From Longimicrobium sp. (lineage in GTDB: Bacteria; Gemmatimonadota; Gemmatimonadetes; Longimicrobiales; Longimicrobiaceae): a DNA stretch of 32,547 nt. Below, piece after piece: positions 8,555 to 14,968 of the stretch (position 1 is the first letter of the stretch; every line of letters begins with the position of its first letter). The translations under genes were made by a program, and so were the position numbers. The stretch lies in NCBI GenBank assembly GCA_036387335.1, contig DASVTZ010000152.1:1-32547 (forward strand), written 5' to 3'. A model generated the notes under the pieces. That model ran no database searches, was not told where the DNA came from, and saw only the letters and a list, made by a program, of their open reading frames with translations.

Positions 8555-10914
8555 TTTATTCGCGCTATGAAGGCGAACTGCCCGTCCGAGAGGGATGCGC
8601 CCGCGGGGAGATCGCCAGACAGGGTCCACACGATCCGCCGCACGCAGCTGTCGTAGCCGCCGGCCACGATGCACGCAGCGTTCCCGCCCGGCGTGATCGC
8701 CGCCCCGGTGCTGTCCCGGTAGGCGACGGCGGCGGTCAGCCCGGACGGCAGCGACTGCGAAACGCTCCCCACTTTGAACATCACCTGCGTGGGCACCGAG
8801 TCGGTGACGGTCACGGAGCGCGCCGCGTACTCGCCCACGTTGGCAATCTTGAGCGTGTAGGTAAGGTCCGTTCCCGATGCGAGGGTGCCGGTGGGCGACA
8901 CCGTCTTGCTGAGCGTCAGCACCGGCCGCACGCGCCGCACCTCGGCGTAGCCGTCGTCGCGCAGCAGCGTGTCGCTCACGGCGCGCGCCCTCAGGAACTG
9001 CGTGTTCACCGCCGTGTCGCCCGCGAGCACGCGGTACCAAACCGTGTAGACCGTCGTCGTGCGTCCGGCCAGCGGCACCGTGGCGGTAGCGTACGAGGCC
9101 GGCGTCGCGATCCCCGGGCCCGTCACGCTGTCCACCGCGATGAACACCGATGCGGCGCCGCTCGCGGTGGTGCGCAGCGACAGGGAGTACGTCCCCGACG
9201 CCGGCGACAGGTTCTGCACGTTGAACGCCTGCCCGTACGCGCCGCCCGGCAGCCGCGGCGTCGGCGAGACGAGCCCGTCCGGCGTCACGGAGATCGAGGA
9301 CTTCATCGTGGTCGTCACCCGCGAGGCCGACGAAGTGCCGTTGTTGTTCGTCGCGTCGTTGTCGTAGCTGCTGGATGACGCGGCTCCCACGTTCACCACC
9401 GACCCCAGCGCTGCCGGCGCCACCACCACCACCGTGTCCGTCCGCGCCACCCCCACGTCGAGCGACGCGAGCGACGGCCAGGTGAGCACCCGTCCCACCA
9501 GCGTGGGGGTGCGCGTGGCGCGCACGAAGGTCACGCCTACCGGCAGGGTGTCGCTCAGTACGACGCCGTATCCTCGCTCCGGCCCCAGGTTCTGGACGGT
9601 GAGGACGTACTTGATGGTGTCGCTCACCACCGCTGAGTCGGGCCCCGTCTTGGTGACCGAGAGGTTCGCGGTGCCCACCGTCACGGTGGCCGAAGCGGTC
9701 TGGCCGAGCTGCGTGTTCCCCGTGATCGCCTTGACGCTGTTCGTGTACTGGCCCGCCGCCGCGATGGTGGCGGTGTACTTGAGCGTCAGCGATCCCTGCG
9801 CCGGGAGGGCGTACGGCGTCGGCTGGGTACCCCGCCACACGATCGTCCCCGTGCTTCCGGTGGCGGGAAGCGAGCCCGTGGTCACCTGGCTCCCCGCCGC
9901 GATCCCGCCGTAGACCACCCCCGTGGGAAGCACGTCGACGATGGAGTCGACTTCGGACTTGTAGGGAGATGGATTGGAGATGACGACGGTGTAGGTGACG
10001 GTGCTGCCGGACGGGACCGCGCTCGGCGTGACGGACTTCGTGACGACGAACGGGTTCGTGGCGCTCATAAACTCGATACCCACCCCCCCCGCGAAGGTCT
10101 GGTAGTTCGACGAGTACTTGAGCTGCGTGCCGCTAGTCTGGTTAGAGTACGGCCTCGCAAGCGTGGTGACCCCCGTGCACAGGTACTTGAAGGAGTACTG
10201 CATCCTAATGGTGTACCCGTTCCCCGTGGCGTTCGACGTGGCCGTGAAGAACTGCAGGTTTTGGACTCCCATCGGGACAGCGGGGACGTTGGAGGCCGTC
10301 ACCGTGGTGCCAACCAGCTGGAAGCACCCGCCGCTGAAGGTGTTGTTGCCCGCCGGCTGCAGGTTGTACGTGTCGCCCACGCTGGCGCCGCCGAAGTCGT
10401 ACGACACGTCCAGCGTGATCGTCTGCCCCACCACGGCGCCAGCGCCGAGCGTCGAGCTGTTGACGATGCCGCCAGCCTGGGCGCTGATCATGCTACTAGT
10501 GGTAACCGTGTCCGAGCCCGCGGTCGACCCAGTGTCGTCGCTCACCGACACCTCAAGCACGTTCTTGATCCCGAAAGTGCACGGATAGCTGACAAACCAC
10601 CACAGCGTCCGCGAGGTGCCCGGGGCGAGCGTACCGATCCACTGCCCGGCCGCCTGCCCGCCCGCCAGAGCGATTCCTCCCGAGAAGCCCGAAATTGTGC
10701 TGCGCAGGCTCGTCTGCGTCGCCCCGGAGGTGTTGTTGACCCGGAACGACACGTACGCGGCCCGGGGTCCCGTGCAGGGGCTGTTGCTGTCCAACGTGAG
10801 TTGCTTGCTGCTCACCATGGTCACCGACACGCCTGGCGCGGCCCACGCGCCGGGCGCGATGGCCAGCAGCGCGAACGCCACGGTGAACAGGATGGTTCGG
10901 AGTCTCGCAGACAT
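8551..10914 (-). CDS. Secreted DUF11 multidomain protein, 787 aa
   Basis: The frame stays open upstream to 11163, but the ATG at 10914 is chosen because it begins a textbook signal peptide (MSARLRTILFTVAFALLAIA, cleavage after AWA at residue 25). The first ~300 mature residues are an atypical beta-rich region with several cysteines (NSPCTGP, SYPCTFG, SGGCFQL, YLCTG). Then come DUF11-like domains beginning VTKSVTPSAVPSG, LSVTKTGPDSAVV and LTLSKTVSPTG, each with a Y-x-V/L-x-I/V-x-N core and a 'DTLP/DVLPTGV' strand. The C-terminus ends in FIARIK, resembling the VRIK tail of the 417-aa protein at 5055-6308. It is the first gene of a two-gene operon with 7145-8554 (ATGA overlap). No strong Shine-Dalgarno is seen. 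A structural surface or extracellular role is inferred. Confidence 0.87.
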   Translation of the reverse strand: MSARLRTILFTVAFALLAIAPGAWAAPGVSVTMVSSKQLTLDSNSPCTGPRAAYVSFRVNNTSGATQTSLRSTISGFSGGIALAGGQAAGQWIGTLAPGTSRTLWWFVSYPCTFGIKNVLEVSVSDDTGSTAGSDTVTTSSMISAQAGGIVNSSTLGAGAVVGQTITLDVSYDFGGASVGDTYNLQPAGNNTFSGGCFQLVGTTVTASNVPAVPMGVQNLQFFTATSNATGNGYTIRMQYSFKYLCTGVTTLARPYSNQTSGTQLKYSSNYQTFAGGVGIEFMSATNPFVVTKSVTPSAVPSGSTVTYTVVISNPSPYKSEVDSIVDVLPTGVVYGGIAAGSQVTTGSLPATGSTGTIVWRGTQPTPYALPAQGSLTLKYTATIAAAGQYTNSVKAITGNTQLGQTASATVTVGTANLSVTKTGPDSAVVSDTIKYVLTVQNLGPERGYGVVLSDTLPVGVTFVRATRTPTLVGRVLTWPSLASLDVGVARTDTVVVVAPAALGSVVNVGAASSSSYDNDATNNNGTSSASRVTTTMKSSISVTPDGLVSPTPRLPGGAYGQAFNVQNLSPASGTYSLSLRTTASGAASVFIAVDSVTGPGIATPASYATATVPLAGRTTTVYTVWYRVLAGDTAVNTQFLRARAVSDTLLRDDGYAEVRRVRPVLTLSKTVSPTGTLASGTDLTYTLKIANVGEYAARSVTVTDSVPTQVMFKVGSVSQSLPSGLTAAVAYRDSTGAAITPGGNAACIVAGGYDSCVRRIVWTLSGDLPAGASLSDGQFAFIARIK

Positions 10915-11256
10915 AGGCAGAGGCTTACTCAGGTACCGAGGGGCCGGGCGGAAGGATGTGCGGGCCGCGGGTGGGACCGGCGCGGAAGAGTCATACAAGA
11001 TGCGCACCGTTTGGCCCACGTCGCGCAACGTGTTGTGCCGCCACTGTTTGCGCGTTCTATCCGCGCCGGGAACCAGGGTCCGCGTTCCCGTCAGGGAACA
11101 TGCCTCCGTTCCCGAATCGGAACGAGCCCTGGCCGTCTTTCGGCCCACACGGTCACTTGTCACACGATCGCGATCGTTCCCCTTGCGACGAGGGCACCTG
11201 ATCGCTTAACTATTGAACGCCTGGCATAACTTGTAACCAAGCACTCCGGAGTGACG
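10915..11256. other. Divergent intergenic region between the DUF11 operon and the RHH-like gene
   Basis: This 342-nt region separates divergent starts at 10914 (minus) and 11257 (plus) and should hold both promoters. It contains an array of GGGAAC/GTTCCC half-sites (11068-11123) and a CACGT-N6-ACGTG dyad (11017-11032). Promoter hexamers could not be assigned with confidence. Confidence 0.5.
11068..11123. promoter_or_regulatory. Array of GGGAAC/GTTCCC half-sites, candidate operator
   Basis: Five alternating half-sites lie in 56 bp: GGGAAC at 11068, GTTCCC at 11084, GGGAAC at 11094, GTTCCC at 11108 and CGGAAC at 11118. They form two dyads of the form GTTCC-N6-GGAAC with centres 24 bp apart. 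The array lies 154-209 bp upstream of the minus-strand DUF11 start and 134-189 bp upstream of the plus-strand start. The related palindrome at 7074-7088 precedes the other DUF11 operon. The adjacent RHH-like protein is an obvious but unproven candidate binder. Confidence 0.4.
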
Positions 11257-11979
11257 ATGTCGAGCGATCCGACGGACGTGGAAGCGGCAAGGCGCGCCGC
11301 GCAACGGGCAGCCGCACGCAAGCGCCAGGCGAACTTCCGGGCCCGCGAGCGAGCCCGCGGACTCGAGATGATCACCATCAAGGTACCCGCTCCCATGCGC
11401 GGCGCGTTCGCCCGTCTCGCCATGGCAGTGCAGTCCGACGACGGCGCGCTCGACGACTCGTTCGACGAGATCCGCGAGGCGCTCGCGAAGTGGCGCGCCC
11501 GCCCGTCCTCCGCCGAGGCCCCCGCCGCCGAGCCAGCGGCGGCAGCGCCGCAGCCGGCCGCTGTCGCTCCTCCGCCGGCTCCCAAACCGGCCGCGGCTCC
11601 TCCTCCGAAGAAGGAGACCGGTCCGGTACCCCACGACGCGTGGGTGGACCTGGCGGGGCTCTGGTCTTCCTCCGCCATCGTCGGCTCGCTGACCGACTTC
11701 ACGGTAGTCGTGGCCGATCTGGAGGGCTCCCTCTACACCCGGTGGACCGCGCAGCAGCGGCGCCCGAGCGGCTACGTGACGGTCGACGCCTACGTCCGCG
11801 GTGCCCGGAGCGGCCCCCAGGACGCCGTCGTGAGCACCGGCCGCATGATCCTCGGCGGCCGCGACCTGGAGCTGCGCGCCGTCGTCACCTCCCCCCTGCG
11901 CATGGAGGCGACCCTAACCGAGCACTCCGCGGACGGCTCTCAAACCATCCACGACGCGGTCTTCACCCGTGCCGGGTGA
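11257..11979 (+). CDS. Protein with RHH-like basic N-terminus, Pro/Ala linker and unknown C-terminal domain, 240 aa
   Basis: The ATG at 11257 is preferred over a GTG at 11251 because CCGGAG lies 5 nt upstream of it. Residues 11-36 are strongly basic (ARRAAQRAAARKRQANFRAR). Residues 37-58 (EMITIKVPAPMRGAFARLAMAV) have the strand-turn-helix look of a ribbon-helix-helix DNA-binding segment, followed by an acidic helix to about 80. Residues 84-122 are a low-complexity Ala/Pro linker. Residues 127-240 form an apparently globular beta-rich domain (DLAGLWSSSAIVGS, TDFTVVVADLEGSLYTRW) that I do not recognise. It is divergent from the DUF11 operon across the GTTCC-motif array, a common layout for a local regulator. 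The DNA-binding assignment rests on pattern only. Confidence 0.75.
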   Translation: MSSDPTDVEAARRAAQRAAARKRQANFRARERARGLEMITIKVPAPMRGAFARLAMAVQSDDGALDDSFDEIREALAKWRARPSSAEAPAAEPAAAAPQPAAVAPPPAPKPAAAPPPKKETGPVPHDAWVDLAGLWSSSAIVGSLTDFTVVVADLEGSLYTRWTAQQRRPSGYVTVDAYVRGARSGPQDAVVSTGRMILGGRDLELRAVVTSPLRMEATLTEHSADGSQTIHDAVFTRAG

Positions 11980-11988
11980 ATCCACCCC

Positions 11989-12187
11989 TTTGTCATCCTG
12001 AGCGACGCGCCCCACCGTCCTCTCCCCGGCTCCAGCCTCTGGCGCGGAGCGAAGGATCTACTGCGCGTTGCGAGGGCTCCGGTGTAAGGCGCGATCCCCG
12101 GCCCAGCTCCGGCTAGATTCTTCGGTCGCCGCCCGAGCTGAAGCGAAACGCGGACGATGGTGCAGGCGGCTCCCTCAGAATGACAAA
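11989..12187. repeat. ~200-bp composite palindromic intergenic repeat
   Basis: The ends are inverted: TTTGTCATCCTGAG at 11989-12002 and CTCAGAATGACAAA at 12174-12187 (one mismatch). An inner pair GAAGGATCTA (12051-12060) / TAGATTCTTC (12114-12123) is nested inside. This outline matches a class of dispersed intergenic palindromes (REP/MITE-like), and no transposase is present. It begins 9 nt after the stop of 11257-11979. Confidence 0.65.
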
Positions 12188-12194
12188 AGCGCGA

Positions 12195-12245
12195 GACCGC
12201 TTCAGCGGTCTTCCCGTGGTTCCAGCCGGGGGATTCATCCCCCGG
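12195..12245. repeat. Two adjacent short hairpins
   Basis: GACCGC (12195-12200) pairs with GCGGTC (12205-12210), and CCGGGGGAT (12226-12234) pairs with ATCCCCCGG (12237-12245). They sit between the composite palindrome and the tRNA terminator and look like a second intergenic repeat type rather than a coding or regulatory element. Confidence 0.5.
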
Positions 12246-12261
12246 CAACCAGCCCCGAAAG

Positions 12262-12297
12262 CGACGAAGGGCACCCCCTGCGAGGTGCCCTTCGTCG
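12262..12297 (-). terminator. Terminator-like hairpin downstream of tRNA-Leu
   Basis: Perfect 14-bp arms (12262-12275 and 12284-12297) enclose an 8-nt loop. It starts 7 nt beyond the 3' end of the minus-strand tRNA-Leu. On the minus strand the stem is followed by CTTTC, only a weak U-run. The plus-strand side has GTTTCC, so it may also act bidirectionally. Confidence 0.65.
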
Positions 12298-12304
12298 TTT
12301 CCGA

Positions 12305-12386
12305 TGCCCGGAGTCGGACTCGAACCGACATGCCTTGCGGCGGCAGATTTTGAGTCTGCTGCGTATACCGATTTCGCCATCCGGGC
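12305..12386 (-). tRNA. tRNA-Leu (anticodon CAA)
   Basis: The minus-strand sequence folds as a class II tRNA. Acceptor arms GCCCGGA and TCCGGGC pair. The anticodon stem GCAGA/TCTGC encloses the loop CTCAAAA with anticodon CAA. A long variable arm (GCC-GCAA-GGC) follows, then a T-arm GTCGG-TTCGAGT-CCGAC. The 82 nt include the discriminator A; CCA is not encoded. The gene lies 37 nt downstream of the stop codon of the gene at 12424-13182, on the same strand. Confidence 0.95.
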
Positions 12387-12423
12387 GGCGAGCCCACCAA
12401 TGTAACCGGCGGCGGGTGCGGAT

Positions 12424-13182
12424 TCAACGTCCGCGCGCGCCGCTCTCCTGCTCGATGAGCTGCAGCGCGTAGGTGGCGCGCTGCAGCGCGCGCATCGGCT
12501 CGCCCATGGCCACGCCCTCGCGCGCACCGCGAAGGAGATGCCGCGCGCGCAGGAGGTTGGCGGAAGGGTTTGGCGTCGAGTCGATGCGCCGCTCGGCGTC
12601 ACGCACCGCGCGGAGAGCGACGGCCAGCGGAGCCCACGCGCGCGCCGTCTCGCCCAGCAGCACGACCTCGCGCACGGCGCCCGCCGTATCGCCCGCGGCC
12701 ATCAGGGAGCGGGCCTGGGCGCTCCCCTCGCGCATCGCCAGCTCGGCGCGAGCGAGCTCCGGAAAGCGCCCGCCCTCGGTGCGCAGCGCGGCGCGCTCCA
12801 CCCATTCATCCGCCGCAGCGAGCGCGACCAGCAGGAGGCGCGCGTCCGGGTGCCGCAGGGCGGCGGAGGCCTCGCGGGCTGCGCGGTCCTCCAGCAGGAG
12901 CGCGCCCTCGATCTCCCCTGTCCTACGCACGCGCGAGGCATCGGCCAGCAGCGTGCGCGCGGACGCACCTTCCGGCGCGCTCCCGGGAAGCGAGCCCAGC
13001 CAGGTGCGCGCCGTGGGGAACCCCGCCGGCTCCACCACCGCCACCCACACCGAGCCCCCCGCCTCCCGCACGAACGACTCGGGCGCGGTGGGAAGGTCGG
13101 CGCAGGCGGACGCGGCGCACGCGAGCGCGGCGGCGAGCGCCTGGCGCGGACGGCGGAAGCGGTACGGCATACGGATCGCCAT
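12424..13182 (-). CDS. Alanine-rich exported or lipoprotein of unknown function, 252 aa
   Basis: The N-terminus has basic residues (MPYRFRRPRQ) and a short hydrophobic stretch ending in ALACAASACADLP, so it is probably exported; either cysteine could be a lipidation site, though neither fits the lipobox perfectly. An ATG at 13170 (MPYRF) is an alternative start and neither has a clear Shine-Dalgarno. The rest is an Ala/Arg/Glu-rich helical protein with repeated helix-turn-helix periodicity, for example EDRAAREASAALRHPDARLL and MRALQRATYALQLIE, suggestive of a helical-hairpin (TPR-like) scaffold. No catalytic motif is recognised. It is divergent from the TetR gene. Function unknown. Confidence 0.7.
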   Translation of the reverse strand: MAIRMPYRFRRPRQALAAALACAASACADLPTAPESFVREAGGSVWVAVVEPAGFPTARTWLGSLPGSAPEGASARTLLADASRVRRTGEIEGALLLEDRAAREASAALRHPDARLLLVALAAADEWVERAALRTEGGRFPELARAELAMREGSAQARSLMAAGDTAGAVREVVLLGETARAWAPLAVALRAVRDAERRIDSTPNPSANLLRARHLLRGAREGVAMGEPMRALQRATYALQLIEQESGARGR

Positions 13183-13260
13183 TGGAACGGGGCCCTGCCG
13201 GGGAGAAAGTCCAAGCTAAACAGGGGTTTGCCCCCCGTCAAGCAAGGGGCGGGCCGTGGC

Positions 13261-13303
13261 TTGACACCCCTTCTCGGCGCGGGCTAGGTTGTTCGGACGT
13301 TCG
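13261..13303 (+). promoter_or_regulatory. Sigma70-like promoter of the TetR-led gene cluster, with possible operator
   Basis: TTGACA (13261-13266) is a consensus -35 box, followed by an 18-nt spacer and TAGGTT (13285-13290) as -10. Four bases after the -10, CGGACGTTCG (13294-13303) is a near-palindrome (8 of 10 positions), overlapping a GTTCG-N3-GTTCG direct repeat (13291-13303). That is a natural place for autorepression by the TetR protein whose ATG is at 13329. Confidence 0.6.
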
Positions 13304-13328
13304 ATACATCCGCCCACTCAACCGGAAC

Positions 13329-13988
13329 ATGACGGACGAGCGCAGCGCATACGACGAGAAGCTGGAGAGCATCCTGCGGACGGCCGCGGCGATCTTCGCC
13401 GAGAAGGGCTATCACCAGGCCAGCATCCGCGACATCGCGCGCGCCACGGGCGTATCGCTATCGGGGCTGTACTACTACTTCAACAGCAAGGAAGAGCTTC
13501 TCTTCCTCATCCAGGACCACGCCTTCGGCACGCTGCTGGACAACCTGGAACGGCTGGTGGCGGACGAAGTGGACCCGCAGCGCCGCCTGCGCCTGCTGAT
13601 GGAGAACCACCTGCGCTACTTCATCGCCAACACGCCGGAGATGAAGGTGCTCTCGCACGAAGGCGAGTCGCTCACGGGCGACTTCCGGCGGCGGGTGAAC
13701 GCGAAGAAGCGGCGGCTCACGGAGCTCGCCATGGAAATCCTGCGCGAGCTGCGGCCGGACGGCGGAGTGGACCTGCGGGTGGCCACCTTTTCGCTGTTCG
13801 GGATGATGAACTGGCTGTACAACTGGCACCGCCCGGAGGTGGACGTCCCCATCGACCAGCTGGTGGACGACATGCACCGGATCTTCGTGGAGGGCTTCCT
13901 CCCCCCGGGCGCCGCCATGTCCGACGCCGCCCGCGCAGCCGCGCCGGGCGACGCGCACCCCGCGATGTGGCGCTCCGAGCTGCCCTGA
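13329..13988 (+). CDS. TetR/AcrR family transcriptional regulator, 219 aa
   Basis: Residues about 10-56 form a canonical TetR helix-turn-helix: ILRTAAAIFAEKGYHQASIR, then DIARATGVSLSGLYYYFNSK, where the 'GLYYYF.SKEELL' signature is diagnostic. Residues 57-205 are an all-helical ligand/dimerisation domain with many aromatic and Met residues (MENHLRYFIANTPEM, LFGMMNWLYNWHRP), as in the acyl-CoA or fatty-acid responsive regulators (FadR/KstR/PaaR type). It is the first gene behind the promoter at 13261 and lies 44 nt before an enoyl-CoA hydratase. It is therefore probably the repressor of this catabolic cluster, relieved by an acyl-CoA. The ligand is an inference. Confidence 0.95.
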   Translation: MTDERSAYDEKLESILRTAAAIFAEKGYHQASIRDIARATGVSLSGLYYYFNSKEELLFLIQDHAFGTLLDNLERLVADEVDPQRRLRLLMENHLRYFIANTPEMKVLSHEGESLTGDFRRRVNAKKRRLTELAMEILRELRPDGGVDLRVATFSLFGMMNWLYNWHRPEVDVPIDQLVDDMHRIFVEGFLPPGAAMSDAARAAAPGDAHPAMWRSELP

Positions 13989-14032
13989 CCGGCGCGCACA
14001 CACCGTTACTTATTACAACACCCGGAGCAAAG

Positions 14033-14860
14033 ATGGCGAACGCGACCACCGAGACGCAGAGCGACACTAGGACGCTGGTACACTACGAAGTGCAGGAAGG
14101 CGTCGCGATCTTTACGCTGGACGATCCGCCGGCGAACACGTACACGCACGAGATGATGGTGCAGATCGACGCCGCCATCCTCCGCGCGCGCTTCGACCCG
14201 GCGGTCGACGTGATCGTGATCGTGGGCAAGGGGGAGAAGTTCTTCTGCGCGGGGGCCAACATCAACATGCTCCAGCAGGCGGACCCCACCTGGAAGTACT
14301 ACTTCTGCCTGCACGCCAACGAGACGCTGCTGCGGCTGGAGCACACGCCCAAGCTGGTGATCGCGGCGCTCAACGGCCACACGGTGGGCGGCGGGCTGGA
14401 GATCGCCATGGCGGCCGACCTGCGCATCGCGCGGCGCGGCGCGGGCAAGGTGGGGCTCCCCGAGGTGGCGCTGGGCGTGCTGCCGGGCACGGGCGGCACG
14501 CAGCGCCTCACCAAGCTGGTGGGCACCTCCAAGGCGATCCAGCTGATGGTGGAGGGGACCAACTTCGAGTTCGAAGAGGCCGAGTCGCTGGGGATCGTCA
14601 ACAAGGTGCTGGACGCGGGCTCGCGCGACGAGTTCCTGGGCCAGGTGCTGGAGTACGCGCGCCAGTTCACGCGTCCCGGCAAGGCGACCTTCGCGGTGGG
14701 CAACATCAAGCGCTCCTGCCAGAGCGGGGCCGAGCTCCCGCTGGAGCAGGGCCTCGCGCTGGAGCGCGAGCTGCAGGCGCTCCTCTTCAACTCGCAGGAC
14801 GCCAAGGAAGGCCTGAACGCGTACGTGCAGAAGCGGGCGGCGCAGTTCACGGGCAAGTAA
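14033..14860 (+). CDS. Enoyl-CoA hydratase/isomerase family protein, 275 aa
   Basis: This is a crotonase-fold enzyme. The CoA/oxyanion-hole motifs are present: FFCAGANINML (about residues 71-81) and ALNGHTVGGGLEIAMAADLR. Both glutamates of active hydratases are kept: Glu123 in GGGLEIAM and Glu144 in GLPEVALG, followed by PGTGGTQRL. Hydration of a trans-2-enoyl-CoA to the 3-hydroxyacyl-CoA is therefore expected. GGAGCAAAG precedes the ATG. Length is normal for the family. It differs from the other two crotonases here in the 'DDPPANTYTHEMM' N-terminus and the 'WKYYFCLHANETLLRLEH' loop, so its substrate is probably different. It follows the TetR gene by 44 nt. Confidence 0.92.
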   Translation: MANATTETQSDTRTLVHYEVQEGVAIFTLDDPPANTYTHEMMVQIDAAILRARFDPAVDVIVIVGKGEKFFCAGANINMLQQADPTWKYYFCLHANETLLRLEHTPKLVIAALNGHTVGGGLEIAMAADLRIARRGAGKVGLPEVALGVLPGTGGTQRLTKLVGTSKAIQLMVEGTNFEFEEAESLGIVNKVLDAGSRDEFLGQVLEYARQFTRPGKATFAVGNIKRSCQSGAELPLEQGLALERELQALLFNSQDAKEGLNAYVQKRAAQFTGK

Positions 14861-14865
14861 CGACC

Positions 14866-14938
14866 GTGGGGAATGGGGAACGGGGAATGGGGAACGGCCA
14901 GGAGCACGCCGTCGCCGTTCCCCGTTCCACGTTCCCCC
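14866..14938. repeat. Iterated GGGGAAC/GGGGAAT inverted repeat in the operon spacer
   Basis: The left arm (14866-14897) is four iterations of GGGGAAT/GGGGAAC and the right arm (14915-14938) is the complementary GTTCCCC-type series. The transcript could form a long slipped hairpin. It fills most of the 108-nt gap between the hydratase and the aldehyde dehydrogenase. It may reduce read-through or be an inert intergenic repeat. Confidence 0.6.
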
Positions 14939-14968
14939 GCTGTTTCCAGTAACGGAGTCTCAGGACAA

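Noticed and set aside
10915-11163. 83-codon N-terminal extension of the 787-aa DUF11 protein
   Set aside because: The extension would bury a perfect signal peptide and overlaps the divergent regulatory region with palindromes.
12305-12386. Integration site (att) at tRNA-Leu
   Set aside because: No integrase and no duplicated tRNA 3' end was seen in the window.
14866-14938. CRISPR array
   Set aside because: The repeats are contiguous 7-nt words without unique spacers, and no cas gene is present.
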